A stretch of DNA of 33,558 bases from Deltaproteobacteria bacterium CG_4_9_14_3_um_filter_63_12 (lineage in GTDB: Bacteria; Myxococcota_A; Bradymonadia; UBA4248; UM-FILTER-63-12). Under the pieces are notes generated by a model that ran no database searches, had not been told where the DNA came from, and saw nothing but the letters and a program-made list of their open reading frames with translations. Of the stretch, positions 25,318 through 31,011 are shown in pieces (positions within the stretch are counted from its first letter, which is position 1; each line of letters begins with the position of its first letter). Both the position numbers and the translations under genes were made by a program. Where the stretch lies: contig PFUG01000114.1 in NCBI GenBank assembly GCA_002789955.1, positions 1 to 33,558 of the forward strand, written 5' to 3'.

Positions 25318-25776
25318 TCAGCTCCGGATTCCCTTCAGCGAAGCGCTCTCGGAGCCGAGGTCGATGCCATCGAAGCCGCCGCCGATCATCTCGGCCAGGG
25401 AGACGCTCTCCAGCATGGCTCGGATGCGGCGGTTGATGTCGTGCCAGATGCCGCGTGTGCCGCAGCCGCCCTCCATGGTGCAGACGCCAGGCACGGCGCA
25501 CTCGGTCAAGCCGACGGGGCCTTCGAGGGCGTCGAGGAGCTCGACCACGGAGATCTTCCAAGGCGGCCGAGCCAGTGCGTAGCCACCGTTGATCCCTCGG
25601 GTCGAGACGAGCAAATCGCAGCGGTTGAGCTGCTTGAGGATCTTGCCGACCATGGCCGCGGGCACGTTTGTTTCCCGTGCGATCTCGCGGGTATTGGCGG
25701 TCTCTCCTGGGGAGAGGTTGGCCAGGTGCGAGAGGAGGATGATCGCGTAATCGCTCAGTTTCGTGATCCTCAGCAT
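25318..25776 (-). CDS. Rrf2-family SUF operon regulator
   Basis: This winged-helix transcription regulator is 152 residues, of the SUF-associated Rrf2 group (IscR relatives). MLRITKLSDYAIILLSHLA and TREIARETNVPAAMVGKILKQL form the winged helix-turn-helix, then LLVSTRGINGGYALAR is the wing. Three Cys residues (Cys93, Cys99, Cys105 in ECAVPGVCTMEGGC) are placed as the Fe-S ligands of this family, so it should sense cluster status. It is the first gene of the operon and probably autoregulates it through the palindromes in its own promoter. Confidence 0.93.
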   Translation of the reverse strand: MLRITKLSDYAIILLSHLANLSPGETANTREIARETNVPAAMVGKILKQLNRCDLLVSTRGINGGYALARPPWKISVVELLDALEGPVGLTECAVPGVCTMEGGCGTRGIWHDINRRIRAMLESVSLAEMIGGGFDGIDLGSESASLKGIRS

Positions 25777-25817
25777 GGGTTCGCCGCAACCAATGAAGAG
25801 CCGTCTACGGGATAAAG

Positions 25818-25834
25818 AGGACCGTTATGGTCCT
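25818..25834. promoter_or_regulatory. Inverted repeat in the suf operon leader
   Basis: AGGACC (25818-25823) and GGTCCT (25829-25834) are perfect 6-bp arms around GTTAT. It lies about 13 bp downstream of the candidate -10 box, near the expected transcription start, and 42 bp before the rrf2 start codon. It is a candidate Rrf2 operator or leader hairpin; it does not match the classical IscR consensus. Confidence 0.5.
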
Positions 25835-25843
25835 GTATTGCGC

Positions 25844-25875
25844 CGTTATATAACGCATCCCTATGTGGCTCGCAA
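25844..25875 (-). promoter_or_regulatory. Candidate suf promoter with overlapping 12-bp palindrome
   Basis: Read on the minus strand, TTGCGA (25875-25870) and TATATA (25852-25847) are 17 bp apart, a reasonable sigma70-type pair. The -10 box lies inside the perfect palindrome CGTTATATAACG (25844-25855). A dimeric regulator bound there would block the promoter, as expected for Rrf2 autoregulation. This AT-rich patch stands out from the GC-rich surroundings. Confidence 0.55.
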
Positions 25876-26049
25876 GAGGTCATTATTGGAGTCGCCGGTC
25901 TGGACGGACCGGCCGCAAAATGAGTCGTTTCAATGGGTTTGGAGCGTTTCCAGGCCGAGGCTAGGAGCTGCAATGCCAAGGTCTTGGTTGGCCCTTGGAG
26001 CGAGCGGCTCGTGGAAGCGTCCTTGCAGACTCTTTACGCGAGGTCTCTC

Positions 26050-26202
26050 TCAGCGGATCGGCCGAAGTTCTGTGCTGACTTCTTTGTGGGTCGTGGAGGT
26101 GACGATGTCGATGCCGGACGACGTGTCGGACGTGGCGTCGACCACCTTGTTGCGATCGCCCTCAGCGACAAAGGGCCAGGTCTTGCTAGTGTAAACCGTC
26201 AT
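26050..26202 (-). CDS. Possible 50-residue small protein
   Basis: An ATG at 26202 preceded by GGAGA opens a 50-codon frame ending at TGA 26050. The peptide starts MTVYTSKTWPFVAEGDRNKVV and is rich in Thr, Ser and Asp. Most third codon positions are G or C, like the real genes here. No family is recognised and there is no signal or membrane segment. It could be a real small gene or a chance frame in a decayed intergenic region. Confidence 0.3.
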   Translation of the reverse strand: MTVYTSKTWPFVAEGDRNKVVDATSDTSSGIDIVTSTTHKEVSTELRPIR

Positions 26203-26380
26203 GAATCTCCATGTTTATTTGGCGGCAAGGAGCGCCCCCAATCCCCACGAATTCTTCAAAAATACCGGCATGTTGTTGATTACAGAAAAGAAGAAAGTCA
26301 TTGGGGGTCCGGGGGACAAAGTCCCCCGGCGGGCCAGGGCAGAGCCCTGCCTCCCTGAAAAGCCACGCCCATAAGCATGG
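26203..26380. other. Decayed intergenic stretch
   Basis: Apart from the paired hairpins at 26309-26349, I see nothing coding here. Base composition is mixed and lower in GC than the flanking operons, consistent with remnant mobile DNA next to the transposase fragment. Confidence 0.4.
26309..26349. repeat. Twin perfect hairpins with 3-nt loops
   Basis: CCGGGGGAC-AAA-GTCCCCCGG (26309-26329, 9-bp stem) is followed 5 bp later by CAGGGC-AGA-GCCCTG (26335-26349, 6-bp stem). Stem-loops of the type GGGGGTCCGGGGG...CCCCCGG recur as dispersed elements in GC-rich bacteria. They stand next to the transposase remnant, with no nearby gene end that would need a terminator. Confidence 0.7.
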
Positions 26381-26611
26381 TCACATGTGAAGCGTTACAC
26401 TAGTATGGTGGCAGGATGGCTGCGAGATGCGCACAGCGTATCCCCACTGCAGGTTGATCTGAAATGCTGGCGACATCGGGTCGCGCATGCAGCGAGCTGA
26501 CTTGATCGCCTTGCCAGTCTTCGGCAAGCCAGTATCGTCCACGGCGACGACCCAATAGCGGCCTTTGGGGCAAATACTATCCAACGTGTCGATGGTGACG
26601 TCGACCCCCCA
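26381..26611 (-). pseudogene. Transposase remnant (DDE type, central fragment)
   Basis: A minus-strand frame with no proper start encodes GRYWVVAVDDTGLPKTGKAI, then ARCMRDPMSPAFQINLQWGY. This matches the pattern (D-D-T-x-x-x-K-x-G-K, then RDPxSPxFxxNLxWG) around the first catalytic Asp of DDE transposases of the IS701-like/DDE_5 group. A complete protein would be about 400 residues; only some 60-75 remain, bounded by a stop just upstream and by unrelated sequence after about 26400. No terminal inverted repeats or target duplications are obvious. It is a dead fragment of an insertion sequence. Confidence 0.7.
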
Positions 26612-26862
26612 TCAAACAGCCCAACGACCTGTCAGCCCGCTGGCTCCCACAAACAAGTTTCATGGTGGTTTCAGCCAAACCTCCTATCCTCTTGCTCCAG
26701 GCTTCGCTGTCGCACCCTTGGCGTCATTGCGTTGGAATCGCCGCAATATCCACCACCTGCCGCCAGATCCAAGAGGATCCGATAGCATCGCACCCCGAAC
26801 CTGCAAAAGTCCGCCCCCTCGGAGTATCGTCCGCGCCTCACGACCCAATCCAAGGAGCCATC

Positions 26863-28542
26863 ATGTCTCTCCACCTCGAGAAAGCCCCCACCCTCGCCGC
26901 CCCCAAAGGCCCCCTCGCCATTATCGTGCTCGACGGCGTCGGCGTCGGTCGTCACGACGAGAGCGACGCCGTCTGGCTGGCCCGCACGCCCACCCTGGAC
27001 CGCCTCGACCGGGTCGCCCTGAAGACCACGCTCCTCGCCCACGGCACCCACGTCGGCATGCCCTCGGACGACGACATGGGCAACAGCGAGGTCGGGCACA
27101 ATGCCCTGGGCGCCGGACGCATCTTTGAACAGGGCGCCTCCTTGGTCGAGACCGCCATCAACACGGGCCGACTCTTCGAGTCCGACGTCTGGCTCGAGGC
27201 CGTCAGTCGCGCCGAGGCCGCCAAGCCGGGCACGCTGCACCTCCTGGGATTGCTCTCCGACGGCAACGTCCACTCCCACATCGACCACCTCTTCGCCATG
27301 ATTCGCCATGCCGACCAAGACGGCATCGGGCGCTTGAGAGTGCACATCCTCCTGGACGGACGTGACGTCGGCAGCTTCACCGCGCTGGACTACGTCGCGC
27401 CCCTCGAGGCCCTGCTGGCCGAGGTCTCCGCGAAGCCGGCCCGCGACTACCGCATCGCCTCGGGCGGCGGGCGCATGTTCGTCACCATGGATCGCTACGA
27501 GTCCGACTGGGCGGTGGTCGAGCGCGGTTGGCGAGCCCATGTCCTGGGCGAGGGTCCGCAGTTCGAGAGCGCCACGGCGGCTATTCTGGCCGCCCGCGCC
27601 GAGACCAAGGATCTCAGCGACCAGTTCCTGCCGCCCTTCGTCGTGGTCGAACGCGACGCGGCCGGTCAGGTTGTGCCCGTCGGTGCCGTCGAGGACGGCG
27701 ACAGCTTTTTCCTCTTCAACTTCCGCGGCGATCGCGCCATCCAAATCAGCAAGGCCTTCGAGAACGACGACTTCCCGGCCTTCGACCGAGTCCGCCGCCC
27801 AAACGTCCTCTACGCCGGCATGATGCAGTACGACGGCGACCTAAAACTCCCCCACCGCTTCCTGGTCACCCCTCCGCACATCGACCGCACCATGGGCGAG
27901 TACCTCTCGGCCGCCGGCCTCAAGCAGCTCGCCGTCGCCGAGACCCAGAAGTTCGGCCACGTGACCTACTTCTGGAACGGCAACCGCAGCGGCTGCTTCG
28001 ACGACGCGCTGGAGCGCGCCATCGAGGTCCCCAGCGACCGCGTCGAGTTCTCGGAGCGGCCGTGGATGAAGGCCGCAGAGGTCACCGACACCATCATCGC
28101 CGAGCTGCAGAGCGGCCACTGGGACCTGGTGCGCATCAACTACGCCAACGGCGACATGGTCGGCCACACCGGCCACCGCGAGGCCGCCATCATCGCGGTC
28201 GAGAGCGTCGACCTCTGCCTCGAGCGGCTGCTCGAGGTCATCGAGGCGCTGGGCGGCGCCGCCATCATCACCGCCGACCACGGCAACGCCGACCAGATGA
28301 TCCAAATCGACAAGAAGACCAAAGACTTCGCGCGCTACCCCGACGGCCGGCCCATGGAGCTCACGAGCCACACCCTCAACCCCGTGCCTCTTTGGATTTT
28401 CGACCCGCATCGGGTCGGCCTCTTCGTGCTGGACGAGGGGCTCGCCCAGCGCCGGCTCTCGAACGTGGCAGCGACGGCGCTGATGATGTTGGGGTACGAG
28501 GCGCCTCAGGGGTACGACCCATCGCTGGTCAAGCGGGCGTGA
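26863..28542 (+). CDS. gpmI: Cofactor-independent phosphoglycerate mutase
   Basis: This enzyme interconverts 3- and 2-phosphoglycerate in glycolysis and gluconeogenesis without 2,3-bisphosphoglycerate, using two metal ions. The protein is 559 residues; the ATG at 26863 follows AAGGAG. Metal ligand Asp24 lies in IIVLDGVGVG, and the phospho-acceptor Ser75 lies in DDDMGNSEVGHNALGAG. It also has SDGNVHSHIDHLF, LDGRDV, FFLFNFRGDRAIQISKAF, NYANGDMVGHTG and ADHGNADQM. The length and segments such as PPHIDRTMGEYL and QKFGHVTYFWNGNRSG resemble the plant/trypanosomatid-type subfamily more than the 510-residue bacterial type. It stands alone. Confidence 0.96.
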   Translation: MSLHLEKAPTLAAPKGPLAIIVLDGVGVGRHDESDAVWLARTPTLDRLDRVALKTTLLAHGTHVGMPSDDDMGNSEVGHNALGAGRIFEQGASLVETAINTGRLFESDVWLEAVSRAEAAKPGTLHLLGLLSDGNVHSHIDHLFAMIRHADQDGIGRLRVHILLDGRDVGSFTALDYVAPLEALLAEVSAKPARDYRIASGGGRMFVTMDRYESDWAVVERGWRAHVLGEGPQFESATAAILAARAETKDLSDQFLPPFVVVERDAAGQVVPVGAVEDGDSFFLFNFRGDRAIQISKAFENDDFPAFDRVRRPNVLYAGMMQYDGDLKLPHRFLVTPPHIDRTMGEYLSAAGLKQLAVAETQKFGHVTYFWNGNRSGCFDDALERAIEVPSDRVEFSERPWMKAAEVTDTIIAELQSGHWDLVRINYANGDMVGHTGHREAAIIAVESVDLCLERLLEVIEALGGAAIITADHGNADQMIQIDKKTKDFARYPDGRPMELTSHTLNPVPLWIFDPHRVGLFVLDEGLAQRRLSNVAATALMMLGYEAPQGYDPSLVKRA

Positions 28543-28557
28543 GGCCCTGACCCTGTC

Positions 28558-28578
28558 GCCCAGGGCTTTGCCCTGGGC
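28558..28578 (+). terminator. Hairpin after gpmI
   Basis: GCCCAGGGC (28558-28566), loop TTT, GCCCTGGGC (28570-28578) is a perfect 9-bp stem 15 bp after the gpmI stop. It has the same geometry (9-bp stem, 3-nt loop) as the hairpin at 26309 on the other side of the gene. No U-tract follows, so it may be a terminator or a dispersed element. Confidence 0.55.
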
Positions 28579-28584
28579 TCGTAT

Positions 28585-28783
28585 GGTTGTGCGGCCGTTG
28601 GTTGCCTGCGTCGATCCTCGGCGGTTGGGGGTGAACCTGAACGGACGCAAAATGCCCTCCATAAGCCGCTGACGCTGAGAGCAGCAATGGGAGCGCCGGC
28701 GGCCCGCCGGCACGCATGAACGAATTGCTGCCGCACACGGAGCCCATCAGCGAGCCAAGTGCAGTCGCGAGTCGCCCCAGGTT
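28585..28783. repeat. Dispersed repeat, full copy A (199 bp)
   Basis: It begins GGTTGTGCGGCCGTTGGTTG and ends GAGTCGCCCCAGGTT. It matches copy B (28922-29120) almost base for base over the same 199 bp. It contains the 17-nt palindrome GCCGGCGGCCCGCCGGC at 28695-28711. Frames across it on the minus strand are open but are translated repeat, not genes. Confidence 0.85.
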
Positions 28784-28790
28784 CCACTCC

Positions 28791-28855
28791 AAAAGCCGCT
28801 GACGCCGAGAGCAGCAATGGGAGCGCCGGCGGCCCGCCGGCACGCATGAACGAAC
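28791..28855. repeat. Dispersed repeat, truncated internal copy
   Basis: About 60 bp starting AAAAGCCGCTGACGCCGAGA repeats the central part of copies A and B, including the GCCGGCGGCCCGCCGGC palindrome (28825-28841). It joins directly to element C1, so both of its ends are truncated compared with A and B. Confidence 0.85.
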
Positions 28856-28918
28856 GAGTCGCCCCAGGTTCCACCTGGGGCTGGGGATTGTTCGGCCCCC
28901 GAGGGGCCGATGCCGAGG
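28856..28918. repeat. Repeat element C, copy 1 (63 bp)
   Basis: It runs from GAGTCGCCCCAGGTT to TGCCGAGG and recurs at 29106-29168. It contains the hairpin CGGCCCC (28893-28899), CGA, GGGGCCG (28903-28909). Confidence 0.85.
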
Positions 28919-28921
28919 GTC

Positions 28922-29120
28922 GGTTGTGCGGCCGTTGGTTGCCTGTGTCGATCCTCGGCGGTGGGGGTGAAACTGAACGGACGCAAAATGCCCTCCCAAA
29001 GCCGCTGACGCCGAGAGCAGCAATGGGAGCGCCGGCGGCCCGCCGGCACGTATGAACGAATCGCTGCCGCACCACGGAGCCCATCAGCGGGCCAAGTGCA
29101 GTCGCGAGTCGCCCCAGGTT
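28922..29120. repeat. Dispersed repeat, full copy B (199 bp)
   Basis: This is the second full copy of the element at 28585-28783, with scattered substitutions. Its palindrome is at 29031-29047. Unlike copy A, it runs without a break into element C2. Confidence 0.85.
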
Positions 29121-29168
29121 GCACCTTGGGCTGGGGATTGTTCGGCCCCCGTGGGGCCCATGCCGAGG
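29106..29168. repeat. Repeat element C, copy 2 (63 bp)
   Basis: It matches 28856-28918 with a few differences and overlaps the end of copy B by the shared GAGTCGCCCCAGGTT. A plus C is probably the complete ancestral unit of about 247 bp. Confidence 0.8.
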
Positions 29169-29241
29169 ACCGTTCTTTATAGATAGATAGCGCGCGACCA
29201 TTCTCGGCGAAGTGTGGTTGGCTGGGCGCGACACCCCGACC

Positions 29242-29345
29242 TCACCCCAACCCCGACCTCCTCCACCACCCTCAGCTCGCCGGACTTCACACCCTCGAAC
29301 ACCATCGCCCCCAACGACAATTCGCGGATGCCGACGCTCATTAGT
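29242..29345 (-). pseudogene. Decayed second copy of the hsdR 3' end
   Basis: This stretch matches the last roughly 30 codons of the hsdR gene (31012-31105) in the same orientation. Both contain CCACCACCCTCAG and the exact string CCCTCGAACACCATCGCC at nearly the same distance from the stop position (50 versus 55 bp). On the minus strand it reads AMVFEGVKSGELRVVEE, against AMVFEGEESGALRVVAE in HsdR. A 5-bp difference shifts the frame past the stop. It is a non-functional remnant and forms a direct repeat around the toxin-antitoxin-like module. Confidence 0.75.
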
Positions 29346-29456
29346 CGCACAAACGTTGGGGAAAATTGGCTGCGCCGACACGGGTTGACGTGTTTTGACC
29401 AGAACAGGTACCGTTTCTTCGATTCTGAGAAGTCGTGACACCCGAACTTGCAACTG

Positions 29457-29475
29457 TTAAGTTGGAGCTTAAGTT
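29457..29475 (+). promoter_or_regulatory. Direct TTAAGTT repeats over the toxin ribosome site
   Basis: TTAAGTT occurs at 29457-29463 and again at 29469-29475, 12 bp apart, directly before the TTG start at 29476. The ribosome site GGAG (29464-29467) lies between them. The position suits an operator for the Xre antitoxin of the operon. A possible promoter further up uses TTGAC motifs at 29385 and 29395, but no good -10 follows. Confidence 0.45.
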
Positions 29476-29883
29476 TTGTCGACGCCGAACACACCGAAGG
29501 TTGTCACAACGGGTGATTCCCTCACGTTGGAGTGGGCGTTTACCGCAACTGGAAAGTATCCAGCTGAGGATTTTATCAACGGACTGCCAACAGGGTTTGA
29601 ATCGGAAAGAATAGGGTTGTTCCGTCTTTTCGAGAAGTTGGCTAGCACAGGGATAATCCGAAACAAGGAGCTTTTTAAGAAGGTCGAGGGCACACAGCTT
29701 TTTGAATTCAAAAGAGGCCAACTTCGTGTGCTGTGCGCATACAACCCCCAGCGACGTGGAACCATGTTCCTCCTTGCAGGGGAAATAAAGAAGACAGGAA
29801 AACTGTCCCCTTCAACGATCACTCGCGCGCAAGACGTGCTCGATCACATGGTCTCACTGGAAGAGGCGGAGACGAAACCATGA
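29476..29883 (+). CDS. HigB/RelE-type toxin (Gp49-like)
   Basis: The protein is 135 residues with a TTG start at 29476, with GGAG 8 nt upstream. The pattern RIGLFRLFEKLASTG, LFKKVEGTQLFEFKRGQLRVLCAY, TMFLLAGEIKKTGKLS and ITRAQDVL matches the phage Gp49-like/HigB branch of the RelE superfamily. Members cut mRNA on the ribosome; the basic residues of the FEFKRGQLRVL strand and the KKTGK segment fit that. Its stop overlaps the antitoxin start by four bases (ATGA). The toxin-first order is typical of higBA. The gene is visibly richer in A and T than the rest of the window, suggesting recent acquisition. Confidence 0.88.
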   Translation: MSTPNTPKVVTTGDSLTLEWAFTATGKYPAEDFINGLPTGFESERIGLFRLFEKLASTGIIRNKELFKKVEGTQLFEFKRGQLRVLCAYNPQRRGTMFLLAGEIKKTGKLSPSTITRAQDVLDHMVSLEEAETKP

Positions 29884-30434
29884 GCCAAAAGAGCACCACA
29901 ATCGAAGACTTCCTCATCGATGATGAATCCAAAGCACTCTATGCTGAGGAAACTCTTGTCATTGATGCTCTTGAAACCGTTTGTGAGTGGATGGAAGCAG
30001 CGAACTGCAGCCGGGCGGAGCTTGCTCGTCGTTTAGGGATATCCGCGGCTGCGGTCACGTTGATGTTCAAGGCTGAAACCCTGGGTCTCAGGCGACTCGC
30101 TCGAATTGCGCATGTCCTGGGTGGCGTGGCGAAGGTTGAGATTTGCAGGGTAGAGGCGCAAGAGCAGTCCAATATCTGCGAAGATGAGCAATCAAGAGAG
30201 AGGACTGCTTGTTCGGAACCCAAGTACTTCGTCGATTGCCAAGACCTCCCCAATGACCTCTTCATTTCCAAGCACACGGTCCTGAACTGCAATCAACAAG
30301 TCACGCTCGCCCAAGCTGCCCACGCATACTTTGGACCTCGTAAAACGCTACACTCTGCTTCGACGACGACGCGACTCGATGAAGCGAATTCGGGTGGGCT
30401 CACAATGGGTCGACGAGTGGAGGATGCTGCATGA
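29880..30434 (+). CDS. Xre-family antitoxin with long C-terminal extension
   Basis: The protein is 184 residues. Residues about 28-90 are a Cro/Xre helix-turn-helix: TVCEWMEAANCSRAELARRL, then GISAAAVTLMFK and LGLRRLARIAHVLGG. This should neutralise the toxin and repress the operon. Usual HigA-type antitoxins are about 90-120 residues; here some 85-90 further residues follow, including EPKYFVDCQDLPNDLFISKH, of no recognised family. A frameshift that lengthened the tail cannot be excluded. The start overlaps the toxin stop and the stop overlaps the next start, both as ATGA, so the three genes are translationally linked. Confidence 0.82.
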   Translation: MSQKSTTIEDFLIDDESKALYAEETLVIDALETVCEWMEAANCSRAELARRLGISAAAVTLMFKAETLGLRRLARIAHVLGGVAKVEICRVEAQEQSNICEDEQSRERTACSEPKYFVDCQDLPNDLFISKHTVLNCNQQVTLAQAAHAYFGPRKTLHSASTTTRLDEANSGGLTMGRRVEDAA

Positions 30435-30940
30435 CCTTGAAGTGCGATTGGTTCGTGCTGTGCCAGCAGGTGATCTGGGACAAGGGGACGGATGCCCTTA
30501 CCCTCGTGAACTGTCTTGAGCAAGTCACGAGCTCAAGCTTCCCCTCACTTCATCACGGGTTCGCGTTTGCGGCCCGGTTTACTTGGGCAGGCGAGCCGCT
30601 GAAAGAACCTCTCGATACACACTTCAAGCTCGTGCGTTGGTCGGAGATGGACGACAAACAAACGACCGTCATCGAGCTAGATGGACGTCTGGAGCCGGAA
30701 ACTACTCTCGCGAGGGTGTTTACCAACTTCAGTTTCATGAAGTTGAATCGACCCGAAAGGGTTTGGTTCGGGCTCGAATCTCGGGTTGGTGGAGGTCGTT
30801 GGCGAAAAGGTCCAGCGGTCTCTGTCGACGTCAAAGAGATGGACAAAGGGCTTGCCGTTCGGGTTCAACGAGGGATGGAGCGGCTTCGCAAAAGCATGGA
30901 AGAGGAGTTGGCTACAACCCTTCCACCCGACTCCGACTGA
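30431..30940 (+). CDS. DUF6941-like protein, third gene of the toxin-antitoxin operon
   Basis: The protein is 169 residues. CDWFVLCQQVIWDKGTDALT, then LVNCLEQV, FPSLHHGFAFAARFTWAGEP, FTNFSFMKLNRPERVWFGLE and GGRWRKGPAVSVDVKEM follow the layout of DUF6941-type beta-sandwich proteins (C-D-x-x-x-x-d-x-x-G-k-l-s-l, then F-P, then a strand ending in V). The match is by pattern only. The C-terminus is a charged helix (VQRGMERLRKSMEEEL). ATGA overlap with the antitoxin ties it to the module. It stands where a SecB-like chaperone stands in toxin-antitoxin-chaperone systems, but it does not look like SecB. It is convergent with hsdR. Confidence 0.65.
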   Translation: MTLKCDWFVLCQQVIWDKGTDALTLVNCLEQVTSSSFPSLHHGFAFAARFTWAGEPLKEPLDTHFKLVRWSEMDDKQTTVIELDGRLEPETTLARVFTNFSFMKLNRPERVWFGLESRVGGGRWRKGPAVSVDVKEMDKGLAVRVQRGMERLRKSMEEELATTLPPDSD

Positions 30941-31011
30941 CGCCCGTCCTTCATCCTTGGCCACAAACAGACCCCTACCGTCGAGACCTTCGACCGACCA
31001 CGTGCGAGCCG

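Noticed and set aside
25933-26358. Plus-strand 141-residue frame between rrf2 and the transposase remnant
   Set aside because: It runs through the twin hairpins at its end and shows no domain or start signal.
28506-29453. Minus-strand frames across the repeat array with recurring peptides such as RAGGPPALPLLLSASAA
   Set aside because: The peptides repeat because the DNA repeats; they change frame between copies and have no ribosome sites. They are translated repeat elements, not genes.
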